Below, piece after piece: positions 49,655-56,122 of a stretch of 64,000 nt of DNA. Position numbers and translations under genes: made by a program. The stretch's first letter is position 1; each line of letters begins with the position of its first letter. Source of the DNA: a virus; IMG/VR virus record IMGVR_UViG_3300036791_000264, positions 1 to 64,000 of that record; one strand, 5' to 3'. The notes under the pieces are model-generated. The model worked only from the letters and a program-made list of their open reading frames with translations, searched no databases and had not been told where the DNA came from.

Positions 49655-50060
49655 CCGGGTCGTCCATGTGCGCCGGGTTCTTGATCTCGGCATCCTTGGT
49701 GACGTGGTAGGCAGCCTTCTGGAAGTTCGCCACCATCCTGACGTAGGACTTGCTCTGCCCCCAGGGTGACTCCGGGTAGTGGGTGGAGCGGTCTAGGTAC
49801 GCCTGTTGAGGCTTGGCCTCCTTGTCAGCCCAGCCGCCCAGGAACCGGTGGGGGCCAGTTAGCCGCTTCCCCTTCTTCTGCTCCGCATACGCCTGGATGT
49901 CCCGCCCGGTGGTGCCACGCAGTGGCTGCTTCTTCTCGCCCTGGAGGTCTGACACCATGTACCCGCTGGTGGGTCGCTCCCCGGTGTGTACGTTGACCGA
50001 GAAGCCGCCCTTGCTGCGTAGCTCACCACTGAGGCCGCTGAACTGACGAGGACTAAGCAC
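49614..50060 (-). CDS. QF-tagged protein of unknown function
   Basis: 148 aa. GTG 50060 is 6 nt after TAGCCT and an in-frame stop lies 12 nt upstream, so the start is well fixed and the mRNA leaderless. It begins MLSPRQFSGL, the short form of the shared N-terminal tag. The body has RGTTGRDIQAYAEQKKGKRL, FLGGWADKEAKPQQAYLDRS and WGQSKSYVRMVANFQKAAYH, which look like one small folded domain. I recognise no enzyme motif. Compare the tagged proteins at 21135 and 53045-56122. Confidence 0.7.
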   Translation of the reverse strand: MLSPRQFSGLSGELRSKGGFSVNVHTGERPTSGYMVSDLQGEKKQPLRGTTGRDIQAYAEQKKGKRLTGPHRFLGGWADKEAKPQQAYLDRSTHYPESPWGQSKSYVRMVANFQKAAYHVTKDAEIKNPAHMDDPVKRMKRIQGQNVA

Positions 50061-50066
50061 ACCCCA

Positions 50067-50103
50067 AGGCTAGATCTGCCAGCACTGCCCCCCTGGGTCA
50101 CCG
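50067..50103 (-). promoter_or_regulatory. Putative G-box/-10 promoter, leaderless
   Basis: Minus strand: CGGTGAC (50103-50097), 24 nt beginning CCAGGGGGGC, then TAGCCT (50072-50067), 6 nt and GTG 50060. Box, G-run and spacing match the sites at 22694 and 53002 closely. Confidence 0.5.
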
Positions 50104-50145
50104 AAAACTGAGGGTGTGGGAGGGGGATCTGGGTAGTACCTAGAC

Positions 50146-50349
50146 ATGACTCAGCCTGTCCAGCCCCGCTATCGCTGGACCGTATCGGAGCCGGTGTCTC
50201 TCCTGCTGCGAGTGGTGGCCGTTGCCTGCGTGATTGCCATCCTGCTCGTCGGTTTTATCGTGCTGAGTGACAGCAAGGTGACCGTCGACCGCGTCGCCAC
50301 TGGCTTCATCTCAACTGGTGTACTGGGGGCGATTTTGATCATCATCTAG
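50146..50349 (+). CDS. Small two-helix membrane protein
   Basis: 67 aa. Two hydrophobic segments: SLLLRVVAVACVIAILLVGF (about 18-37) and ATGFISTGVLGAILIII (about 51-67), ending right at the C-terminus. TAGTAC lies 6 nt before the ATG within GGGTAGTACC (50131-50140). Size and topology are holin- or antiholin-like, but it is far from the endolysin. A membrane stress or exclusion factor is an alternative. Confidence 0.65.
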   Translation: MTQPVQPRYRWTVSEPVSLLLRVVAVACVIAILLVGFIVLSDSKVTVDRVATGFISTGVLGAILIII

Positions 50350-50603
50350 TCAGGGATGACGTTCTCCAGCATGCCCAGGCTCGCCTCTAGCTGGAGGCGT
50401 AGCTCTCGTAGCTGATCGAGTTGGTTCTCCCGGTTACCGGCAAGCTGTCGGTACCGGGAGATGCTCGCGCCCATGGTCATGACCGTGGTGTCGATCTCGT
50501 TGACGATCTCTGGCTCCCGCAGGGAGGCTGAGCGGTCTCTGGCCCTCTTCCAGTAGCCAGTGTCACGCCTGTCTCGTCGCCAGATTTTAAGAGCCGACGC
50601 CAC
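50346..50603 (-). CDS. Coiled-coil protein
   Basis: 85 aa from GTG 50603, overlapping the AT-hook gene by 17 nt. Basic start (ALKIWRRDRRDTGYWKRARD) and a C-terminal heptad-like helix (LAGNRENQLDQLRELRLQLE). It converges with the membrane protein gene with a 4-nt overlap. Unknown function. Confidence 0.65.
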   Translation of the reverse strand: MASALKIWRRDRRDTGYWKRARDRSASLREPEIVNEIDTTVMTMGASISRYRQLAGNRENQLDQLRELRLQLEASLGMLENVIPD

Positions 50604-51450
50604 TGGCCTTGTTGCCCACCCTCACCAGGCGCCGCCTGGGAAGCTCAGTGACGGTAGCTATGGGTTCGTGCTGGCTGCTCCTGCCAGCACCGGCAGCTAC
50701 GAGCTTCCGTACTCGCTTGGCAGGAGTCTTCGGCTTGGCCTGCTCTCGCTCCTTGAGTCGCTTGGCTCGTGCCCTCTCCAGGCTCCGCTGCTTGGCCTTG
50801 TCAGCCGCCCTGGCCTCCTTGGACCCAGGTGGCAACCCGTCCTTCCTGGGGCGCCCACGAGGTCGCACAGACCCCTCTGGTCGGTTCTTGGCGGCTCCAG
50901 GCGGCGGTGTGGAAAATGCTGTCTTGGTGAAGGCGTGTCGAGGACCGAACTTTGTCCGGGATCCAGGGCTGTTGAAGTCCAGGGTGGCCTTGGACTCGGA
51001 CTCCAGGGGGACCGCCGGCAAGACGTACTGAGGGCTGGGCCTGGTCTGCACCACGATCTTGAAGCTGGTGTTAGCCAGGGCCAGGGCGTCCTCGACATGC
51101 ACCGGCAGCCCGTTCGTTGGCCCGGTGTTGAAGATCGAGTCAGCCCACGCCTCGACGTCCTCCTGGGTCTTGATCTGCTTGTTCAGCAGGGCCTTGACCC
51201 GTACCCCTAGCTTCTCTAGCTGGGGGATGGTGTCAGGGAAGGCTTCCAGCAGCTTGACGGCACTCTGTCGCAGCTTGTCGACCCGCTCAGGGTCAGACGA
51301 GTACTCCATGCCAGGCCAGATGACGGCAGTGTTCTTGAACCACGTCCAGGTGTCGTCGTGGAACACCGGGATGTAGCCCACACGCCCCAGCTTGATGGTG
51401 CCATTGAAGCCTGCGATTTTTTGCCAAGCCTCAGTTTCGTTCAACTCCAC
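50587..51450 (-). CDS. AT-hook DNA-binding protein with histone-like tail
   Basis: 287 aa from GTG 51450, overlapping the previous gene by 20 nt. The N-terminal ~170 residues look folded and helical (VDKLRQSAVKLLEAFPDTIP). From about 190 on the chain is Lys/Arg/Ala/Pro-rich with one clear AT-hook core, PRGRPRKDG, and a H1-like stretch (KQRSLERARAKRLKEREQAK). It probably binds the minor groove of A/T tracts and may compact or mark DNA. AT-hooks are unusual in a genome this GC-rich. Confidence 0.78.
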   Translation of the reverse strand: MELNETEAWQKIAGFNGTIKLGRVGYIPVFHDDTWTWFKNTAVIWPGMEYSSDPERVDKLRQSAVKLLEAFPDTIPQLEKLGVRVKALLNKQIKTQEDVEAWADSIFNTGPTNGLPVHVEDALALANTSFKIVVQTRPSPQYVLPAVPLESESKATLDFNSPGSRTKFGPRHAFTKTAFSTPPPGAAKNRPEGSVRPRGRPRKDGLPPGSKEARAADKAKQRSLERARAKRLKEREQAKPKTPAKRVRKLVAAGAGRSSQHEPIATVTELPRRRLVRVGNKASGVGS

Positions 51451-51784
51451 TCTCCAGATCACTAGCTCTAGCAACGGTCTCATGCAAGTTCCGCTCTAGG
51501 GGTGAGTCGCTCAGGATACGCGGAGCCTTCCCACGAATCCAGACGCCTAGCGCGAAGGCATGATGTTTTTTCCGAAGCATAATACCCAGGCCACGCCGCC
51601 AGGGTGGGGTGATCTCTCGGGTGAGGGCTATGGAGAGGCGCCGCTGGTGGGGGTTCGGCTGGCCGCTCCAGGTGTAGAAAATCCACCAGGACTTGGTGTT
51701 GTCAGGAACTGAAGAGGCGTCGGGCAGGCTGGGTAGTACCCAGTCGTTTTCCTCCGGATCTCGGCTGTCGGGGTGGATCTCCAA
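51431..51784 (-). CDS. Hypothetical protein, uncertain start
   Basis: 117 aa if TTG 51784 is used, which overlaps the next gene upstream by 83 nt. WWIFYTWSGQPNPHQRRLSI and REITPPWRRGLGIMLRKKHH suggest a real basic, Trp-rich protein. The first ~30 residues are less certain. It contains GGGTAGTACCC (read on the plus strand, 51731) within a GTA CTA codon pair. Function unknown. Confidence 0.55.
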   Translation of the reverse strand: MEIHPDSRDPEENDWVLPSLPDASSVPDNTKSWWIFYTWSGQPNPHQRRLSIALTREITPPWRRGLGIMLRKKHHAFALGVWIRGKAPRILSDSPLERNLHETVARASDLESGVERN

Positions 51785-51890
51785 GAACCTTTTCGTTCTC
51801 TGCTAGGGCTTCATCGATCTGGGCTAAGAGAGCGTCAATCCGCTCATTCAGCACAGGGGCTTTTTTCGGCGGATCGCACTTTTTCGGCAT
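51702..51890 (-). CDS. Small coiled-coil protein
   Basis: 62 aa from ATG 51890, 2 nt after the KTSC gene stop. Lys/Pro-rich start (MPKKCDPPKKAPVLNERIDA), then an acidic helix (LLAQIDEALAENEKVLG) and a basic tail. The 3' half overlaps the next gene in another frame, so one of the two extents may be wrong. Confidence 0.5.
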   Translation of the reverse strand: MPKKCDPPKKAPVLNERIDALLAQIDEALAENEKVLGDPPRQPRSGGKRLGTTQPARRLFSS

Positions 51891-51892
51891 GG

Positions 51893-52375
51893 CTACTCAA
51901 TGCTCCCCCAGCCTCCGCGTCCATACGGGTAAGCGTTCAGGACGGCGTTGATGTACCTCCCAGGACTCTCCACTCGCTTGAAGCGGTTCCAGATCCTGGG
52001 GGGCACATTTTCGTAATGCCAGGGAGTCCCGTCGCGAAAAATAACCTCCAGTTGTTGCCGATTGCGGGAATACCTGGCTTGCAGCGTCCGGGGCCTAGGA
52101 GGGTTGATCGTCCTCGTCGGCCAGTAGTAGTCCCAGGCCGGATCCGGTGTGGGGCCGAATGGGCCTTGTGTGCCGTGTGGCTCCTCGTCGGAAACCAGGG
52201 GGAAATCCTCAGGCCGCACGTACTGGGGGTGCAGCCTGAGCATGGCATTACGGGCGCGCTCCTCCCGTGCCTGGGAGTAGCTGTCGTAACCGCGGGCCTT
52301 CTCCCGTTCGTTGCGTACTGCGAAGTAGCTGATGCCCCTCCGGGTCGCCTCGCCCCGGATGGACTCTCTGGGCAT
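51893..52375 (-). CDS. KTSC-domain protein
   Basis: 160 aa. The C-terminal ~60 residues, ARYSRNRQQLEVIFRDGTPW then HYENVPPRIWNRFKRVESPG and RYINAVLNAYPYG, match the KTSC domain ('Y....L.v.F..G..Y.Y..VP...w..f..a.S.G.yfn'), a small nucleic-acid-associated fold often found with ligases or tRNA synthetases. The N-terminal part is Arg/Glu-rich and helical. It may bind DNA or RNA. Confidence 0.8.
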   Translation of the reverse strand: MPRESIRGEATRRGISYFAVRNEREKARGYDSYSQAREERARNAMLRLHPQYVRPEDFPLVSDEEPHGTQGPFGPTPDPAWDYYWPTRTINPPRPRTLQARYSRNRQQLEVIFRDGTPWHYENVPPRIWNRFKRVESPGRYINAVLNAYPYGRGGWGSIE

Positions 52376-52379
52376 GCTG

Positions 52380-52688
52380 CTAAGGGGCGGTCAGGCCAGG
52401 GATGGAGGGTCTCATGACCGGCACCTGTGCCCCAGCCGAGTTCAGCACGAATGCCTTCTGGTCGGTCCAGCCTCCGAAGGGGTCGACGGCATTGATCGTG
52501 ACCCAGTTGCCGGGGCTGGCAAGGCCGGGGTACGGCGGGATCGAGGTGGTCATGTTGATGAGGTCGGGGATCGGCCCCACGCCGGGGAATACAGAGTTCG
52601 GTACATAGGGAGTGCCAGGCGGGTTGGGAGCAGTCGGCATGCTGCCGCCGCCTTGTGCCGTCCAGGCCCTCCAGTCCGCTACGCCCAT
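52380..52688 (-). CDS. Pro/Gly-rich hypothetical protein
   Basis: 102 aa from ATG 52688. Almost entirely Pro, Gly and small residues (GGGSMPTAPNPPGTPYVPNS) with a short ordered part (NWVTINAVDPFGGWTDQKAF). Composition resembles virion surface or linker proteins. No ribosome site stronger than AAGGATGAC precedes it. Function unknown. Confidence 0.6.
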   Translation of the reverse strand: MGVADWRAWTAQGGGSMPTAPNPPGTPYVPNSVFPGVGPIPDLINMTTSIPPYPGLASPGNWVTINAVDPFGGWTDQKAFVLNSAGAQVPVMRPSIPGLTAP

Positions 52689-52689
52689 G

Positions 52690-52989
52690 TCATCCTTCTT
52701 TCACTCGCATCACGGGGGTGCCCTTCATTTGGGCCAGTCTGGCTCGGACGAGGTAGAGATCCTGAAGCACCCCGTCGATGATGTCGATCTGCCGGCCTGG
52801 GTCGGTTTCCTCCACCATCTGGTTCAACTCGCCCAGGACGTTTCTTGTCCGCTGATCCCAGGACAACATCGGCACCTTGGGCTTGACGGCCCGTGCTTGA
52901 TGCTCCTGGTCGAAATGGGCCTGGACGTCGGTCTCGATGGAGGTGTTGCAGAGGTAACACCAGCCCTTGAGTACCTGGGTGTCAGACAC
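52690..52989 (-). CDS. C2H2-like zinc-finger protein, leaderless
   Basis: 99 aa. I choose GTG 52989 because it lies 7 nt after TAGGCT. A GTG at 53031 would leave only 13 nt to the divergent gene. KGWCYLCNTSIETDVQAHFD with a following EH gives a CxxC...HxxxxH finger near the start. The rest is helical (RNVLGELNQMVEETDPGRQI). It probably binds nucleic acid. First gene of the leftward operon down to 50346. Confidence 0.68.
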   Translation of the reverse strand: MSDTQVLKGWCYLCNTSIETDVQAHFDQEHQARAVKPKVPMLSWDQRTRNVLGELNQMVEETDPGRQIDIIDGVLQDLYLVRARLAQMKGTPVMRVKEG

Positions 52990-52996
52990 GGGATCA

Positions 52997-53038
52997 AGCC
53001 TAGGTGGTCGGGGTGGCGCGACCTGGGGCACTTAGGCT
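52997..53038. promoter_or_regulatory. Overlapping divergent promoters
   Basis: Rightward: AGGTGGT (53002-53008), 24 nt with GGCGCG, TAGGCT (53033-53038), 6 nt, GTG 53045. Leftward: TAGGCT (53002-52997), 7 nt, GTG 52989, with only a weak GTG-type box at the matching distance. Both genes would be leaderless, and the two promoters share the same bases. Confidence 0.5.
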
Positions 53039-53044
53039 TGAGGC

Positions 53045-53314
53045 GTGTCCATCCCCTTCTCAACCAAGCAGTTTGAGAAAAAACCCAACCCGAAAATGCC
53101 CCGCACCACGGTGCGTTTAGACAAGCTCGACGCCACCCAGGGCAAGCTCGATCAGAAGAAGGTTCAGAGCATCGCTCAGAGGGGGGCTGACGATGGCACT
53201 GACCCGATAGTGGCCCCGTTCAAGGGCAGGTATCGAGTCCTCGACGGCCACCACCGAGTGGCCGGCGCCATGGAGCGCGGTGACACCAAGATCAAGGTCA
53301 AGAGGGTCAAGTGA
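53045..53314 (+). CDS. QF-tagged ParB-like protein
   Basis: 89 aa from GTG 53045. Starts MSIPFSTKQFEKK, a variant of the shared N-terminal tag. The remainder is a minimal ParB-like domain: VRLDKLDATQGKLDQKKVQS, then DPIVAPFKGRYRVLDGHHRV with the GHHR core and KIKVKRVK at the end. ParB-like folds bind or cleave nucleotides (CTPase or nuclease), but no HTH is present. It heads the operon that contains most of the tagged proteins. Confidence 0.78.
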   Translation: MSIPFSTKQFEKKPNPKMPRTTVRLDKLDATQGKLDQKKVQSIAQRGADDGTDPIVAPFKGRYRVLDGHHRVAGAMERGDTKIKVKRVK

Positions 53315-53517
53315 AGAAGCCGCCCCCAGGCCGCACGCCTAGGGCCACGAACATCTCCAGCTTCTACGACGGCGCCAACGGTTCCCGTCACCCTGGTGAC
53401 TGGCCCACGCTGCTGCGTCGTTCCTGGGAGGAACGCTTCGGCCAGACCCAGCCCTACCCGCACGCGTCCGACAACATCGAGAGCCGCGGCGCCAGAGCCA
53501 GTCAGTACACGAGTTGA
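53311..53517 (+). CDS. Small basic hypothetical protein
   Basis: 68 aa from GTG 53311 (GTGA overlap). Pro/Arg-rich start (KKPPPGRTPRATNISSFYDG), then DWPTLLRRSWEERFGQTQPY. No motif is recognised. It carries no QF tag although both neighbours on the 5' side and later genes do. Confidence 0.62.
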   Translation: MKKPPPGRTPRATNISSFYDGANGSRHPGDWPTLLRRSWEERFGQTQPYPHASDNIESRGARASQYTS

Positions 53518-54035
53518 GCGTCGTCCTGGTCGCCATCGAGGGGGTGCTGGGGGAGAGCAGTGTCATCCACGGCTTCTATCCCATCCCGGACGGGGTCAAG
53601 CTGGCCCACGCTCTGCGCTCGGGCTACCGCCTGCACTTCAGCAGTGTCCAGGCCGGCGCGGAGGCGGTTGAACACTGGCTGCTGATCAACGGCATGAGCC
53701 AGCCGGCCTTCTACGAGAACTTGATAGTCAGGGACTCAAGATGGACCGATTTGTCCGATTCCATGCTCAGGGCAGAGCATGCCGCCCACCTGAGGCGCAC
53801 GGGGGTTGACCTGGGCTTGGTCGTGTCCGGAGACCCCGCCACCATCCTCCTGGTGAGCGAAATGGGGGTGCCGGCGCTGCTGTTCACCAACCCCACCTAT
53901 CGCTGGGGTGAGTACCGGCCCGACAAGAAGAGGATGCCCAAGCCCTGGCAGGACATCGATGACGAGATGGTCCGACAGATGGAGCTAAAGGCCGGTGATC
54001 CCCGGCTCAGGGAGTACGAGGGAGAGCAAGTATGA
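53514..54035 (+). CDS. HAD-like protein with degenerate active site
   Basis: 173 aa from TTG 53514 (TTGA overlap). The first strand reads SVVLVAIEGVLGESSVIHGF, where HAD phosphatases have DxDG. LHFSSVQAGAEAVEHWLLIN and LGLVVSGDPATILLVSEMGV correspond to the next strands (the latter like the GD-x-x loop), followed by LLFTNPTYRWGEYRP. Loss of the nucleophile Asp suggests a binding or structural role. It resembles the replication-operon protein at 5669 in its first strand. Confidence 0.65.
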   Translation: MSVVLVAIEGVLGESSVIHGFYPIPDGVKLAHALRSGYRLHFSSVQAGAEAVEHWLLINGMSQPAFYENLIVRDSRWTDLSDSMLRAEHAAHLRRTGVDLGLVVSGDPATILLVSEMGVPALLFTNPTYRWGEYRPDKKRMPKPWQDIDDEMVRQMELKAGDPRLREYEGEQV

Positions 54036-54268
54036 GCATGGAAGCCCTGTCCAACAAGCAGTTCAACACCGAGAAGTCGATGCTGTCCCAGGGCAACGAG
54101 GACGAGCTTGCCACCAGGGTCCGCGGCATCCAGAACCTGACCTCCAACGTCTTCCGGCCCGCCTTCTCCTCCGACTACACCAAGGTTCACTCGATGCCCT
54201 CTGGCACCCAGTTCGGTGAAAACCGCCAGATGTCAGAGGGCATGGCAGAGGGAGAGGAAGAGGAGTGA
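54032..54268 (+). CDS. QF-tagged small acidic protein
   Basis: 78 aa, ATGA overlap. It begins MSMEALSNKQFNTEKSMLSQ, with the tag, and continues ELATRVRGIQNLTSNVFRPA. It ends in a Glu-rich tail (EGMAEGEEEE). A second QF occurs in GTQFGENRQ near the end. Too small for an enzyme. It could be a spacer, inhibitor or scaffold partner of the other tagged proteins. Confidence 0.72.
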   Translation: MSMEALSNKQFNTEKSMLSQGNEDELATRVRGIQNLTSNVFRPAFSSDYTKVHSMPSGTQFGENRQMSEGMAEGEEEE

Positions 54269-54271
54269 GTC

Positions 54272-55252
54272 ATGAGCGCGCTGGAGTCCCTTGGCGCCCA
54301 GTTCCACGGGTTCACGGGCGGGCCTGCTGAGGCCCACGCCATTGTCAACCCGCCACGACAGGATCGTGACCAGGAGTACTCGCTAGAACATGGGTGGCGC
54401 GACAAGCCGAAGGCTGAGCAGGGCAGGCTGTTCTCTCCTGAGTCGGTAGCTCGGCCTGAGGCCCACCAGCAGACTCCAGAGCGGTTCGCTGCTGATCCTC
54501 GGACGTGGTGGCATGGACGTGTCACAAAGGGCGGTCCTCAGGGCCGGCTGGGCGGCAGTGGCGTAGGTCGAGGGGAGGGCTTCCACGCCGGCACAGAGGG
54601 CGCCGCCCGCCAGCGCGTCACTCAGAACATCAAGCGTCGGGGCCTCAAGGAGGGCATGTCCGGTCACATGTATCCTCTGCGGATCACGGGACCGGTAGAG
54701 GGGCCAGAGAACTTGCAGCCCGACGTCAACGTCCATCGGGAGCTTGGTCCGCATCGGTATGGAGCCTGGGGTGGAGCATCCACCGGGGGTCGCTCTACGG
54801 GCTATCTCTACGAGAACAAAGTCGAAGGTGCCGGTTCGATCTCGGTCGGAGTGCCACAACGTAAGGGCTTTATGTCCACTCACCGGGAGATGGTCAAGTC
54901 CGCACAGCAGCGCGGTGAGAAGGTTCACCCCAACATCGCCTGGGCAGCCAAGACGGCCCCGGAACATACCGGGGAGAAGATCAAGGAGGTGCGTAGATAC
55001 AGCAGCACGCCGCCCCAGGGTCATCAACAGGGACTGCACGAACAGTTCCCTGAAGGCAATCGCATAGTGGATCAGGGTGGAACATACGATCCTCGCCGTA
55101 GGGAAGCCTTCATGGGGTTGCATCCCGAACCCACCAGGACGCACCGGACCAGCTACACCACCGAGTCCGGTCGACAGAAGGGCGTTTACGCCTTCAGTAC
55201 CGATCAGCCCGGTAGCGCTCTGCTGAGTAAGCAGTGGCAGCCAATGTCATGA
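54272..55252 (+). CDS. QF-tagged protein, possible ADP-ribosyltransferase-like fold
   Basis: 326 aa from ATG 54272. It starts MSALESLGAQFHGFTGG, a looser form of the tag. The chain then has TWWHGRVTKGGPQGRLGGSG and GEGFHAGTEGAARQRVTQNI, the 'HG....G.GfHaGt..aA..r' pattern seen in some ART-like and related toxins, and later GHMYPLRITGPVEGP and GVYAFSTDQPG. The catalytic Arg-Ser-Glu triad cannot be placed with confidence. It could be a virion-delivered effector. Confidence 0.6.
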   Translation: MSALESLGAQFHGFTGGPAEAHAIVNPPRQDRDQEYSLEHGWRDKPKAEQGRLFSPESVARPEAHQQTPERFAADPRTWWHGRVTKGGPQGRLGGSGVGRGEGFHAGTEGAARQRVTQNIKRRGLKEGMSGHMYPLRITGPVEGPENLQPDVNVHRELGPHRYGAWGGASTGGRSTGYLYENKVEGAGSISVGVPQRKGFMSTHREMVKSAQQRGEKVHPNIAWAAKTAPEHTGEKIKEVRRYSSTPPQGHQQGLHEQFPEGNRIVDQGGTYDPRRREAFMGLHPEPTRTHRTSYTTESGRQKGVYAFSTDQPGSALLSKQWQPMS

Positions 55253-55647
55253 GTCACCGCGCCCTCAACTCGGAGCAGTTCCGGTCCTTCAAGGCTGACC
55301 CCGACGAACCCGGTGGTAGGGGGTACCACACTGTCGAGGTCTGGCATCCCGAACATGTCGGGACTGAGTGGGCACAGGCTCGCCCCCAGGAACGTGACCG
55401 GTACACAGGATCGAGTGCGGATCCTGGGCACCGTCCCATCGGCTCGATCTCATGGCACCACCGGACTGGTGAGATCCTTGGCATGCATGTGGTGCCCGAA
55501 CATCAACGCCAGGGCGTAGCGACGGCTATGCACCGTCACGCCCATGAACTCGCGGCCACGAGTGGCGTCGTTCATCCTGAACACTCCTCCTATCGCACCC
55601 CTGCTGGTGACGCCTGGGCACGTTCGACTGGGGAGCGGCTTCCATGA
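55249..55647 (+). CDS. QF-tagged GNAT acetyltransferase
   Basis: 132 aa, ATG 55249 in an ATGA overlap. The tag MSHRALNSEQFRSF is followed by a compact GNAT fold: PIGSISWHHRTGEILGMHVV (beta4) and VPEHQRQGVATAMHRHAHEL, whose RQGVAT is the acetyl-CoA pyrophosphate loop (Q/RxxGxA). The end HSSYRTPAGDAWARSTGERL is like the C-terminus of its neighbour. Substrate unknown. Phage GNATs can modify host polymerase, ribosome or toxins. Confidence 0.83.
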   Translation: MSHRALNSEQFRSFKADPDEPGGRGYHTVEVWHPEHVGTEWAQARPQERDRYTGSSADPGHRPIGSISWHHRTGEILGMHVVPEHQRQGVATAMHRHAHELAATSGVVHPEHSSYRTPAGDAWARSTGERLP

Positions 55648-55994
55648 GCCAGCGCGCCCTAAATAACGAGCAGTTCGGGGACTACACCTTGGAGTACGCC
55701 AAGCCGGATATGTACATCCCTAGGCACCGTATTGTGGCGAGTAAGGAGGGGCAACGGGCCGGGGAGATGACCTGGCATCCCAAGACCCATGCTGTCACTG
55801 GCATCAATGTGGAGGAGGGTGAGCGTCGCCAGGGACTGGCTACGGCCATGTGGAAGATGGGCCAGAACGTGCGCCCTAAGCCGGTGCATTCCGCTGATCG
55901 CACCACCGCTGGGGAAGCCTGGGCCAAGTCGGTGGGAGGACGCTTGCCTCGTCGTAAGCCGGTGCTGGACCCGATCTCCAGGAGGGAAGTGTGA
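55644..55994 (+). CDS. QF-tagged GNAT acetyltransferase, paralogue
   Basis: 116 aa, ATGA overlap. Tag MSQRALNNEQFGDY, then AGEMTWHPKTHAVTGINVEE and GERRQGLATAMWKMGQNV with the acetyl-CoA loop RRQGLAT, and TTAGEAWAKSVGGRLPRRKP. It aligns with the gene before over its whole length (same WH....G, RQG.AT and GdAWA/GeAWA positions), so the pair arose by duplication. The shorter N-terminal half may alter substrate choice. Confidence 0.83.
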   Translation: MSQRALNNEQFGDYTLEYAKPDMYIPRHRIVASKEGQRAGEMTWHPKTHAVTGINVEEGERRQGLATAMWKMGQNVRPKPVHSADRTTAGEAWAKSVGGRLPRRKPVLDPISRREV

Positions 55995-56122
55995 GCCGGC
56001 GCGCCCTGAGTCCGCAGCAGTTCGACCTCATGGTGACCAACGAGCGCGAGGTGGAACAGAAGAGGCGCGAGGATAGGGCTGGGATCCAGTGCCCAGAGGA
56101 CGAGGATAAGGATGAGCGTTGA
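55991..56122 (+). CDS. QF-tagged 43-residue peptide
   Basis: GTG 55991 (GTGA overlap) to TGA 56122. It starts MSRRALSPQQFDLMVTNERE, eleven residues of tag followed by a charged helix and an acidic end (CPEDEDKDER). The tag and the next two residues are nearly identical to those of the protein at 21135, but codons differ at third positions, so the peptide is under selection as protein. It is little more than the tag itself, which may make it a competitor or chaperone for tag binding. Confidence 0.7.
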   Translation: MSRRALSPQQFDLMVTNEREVEQKRREDRAGIQCPEDEDKDER

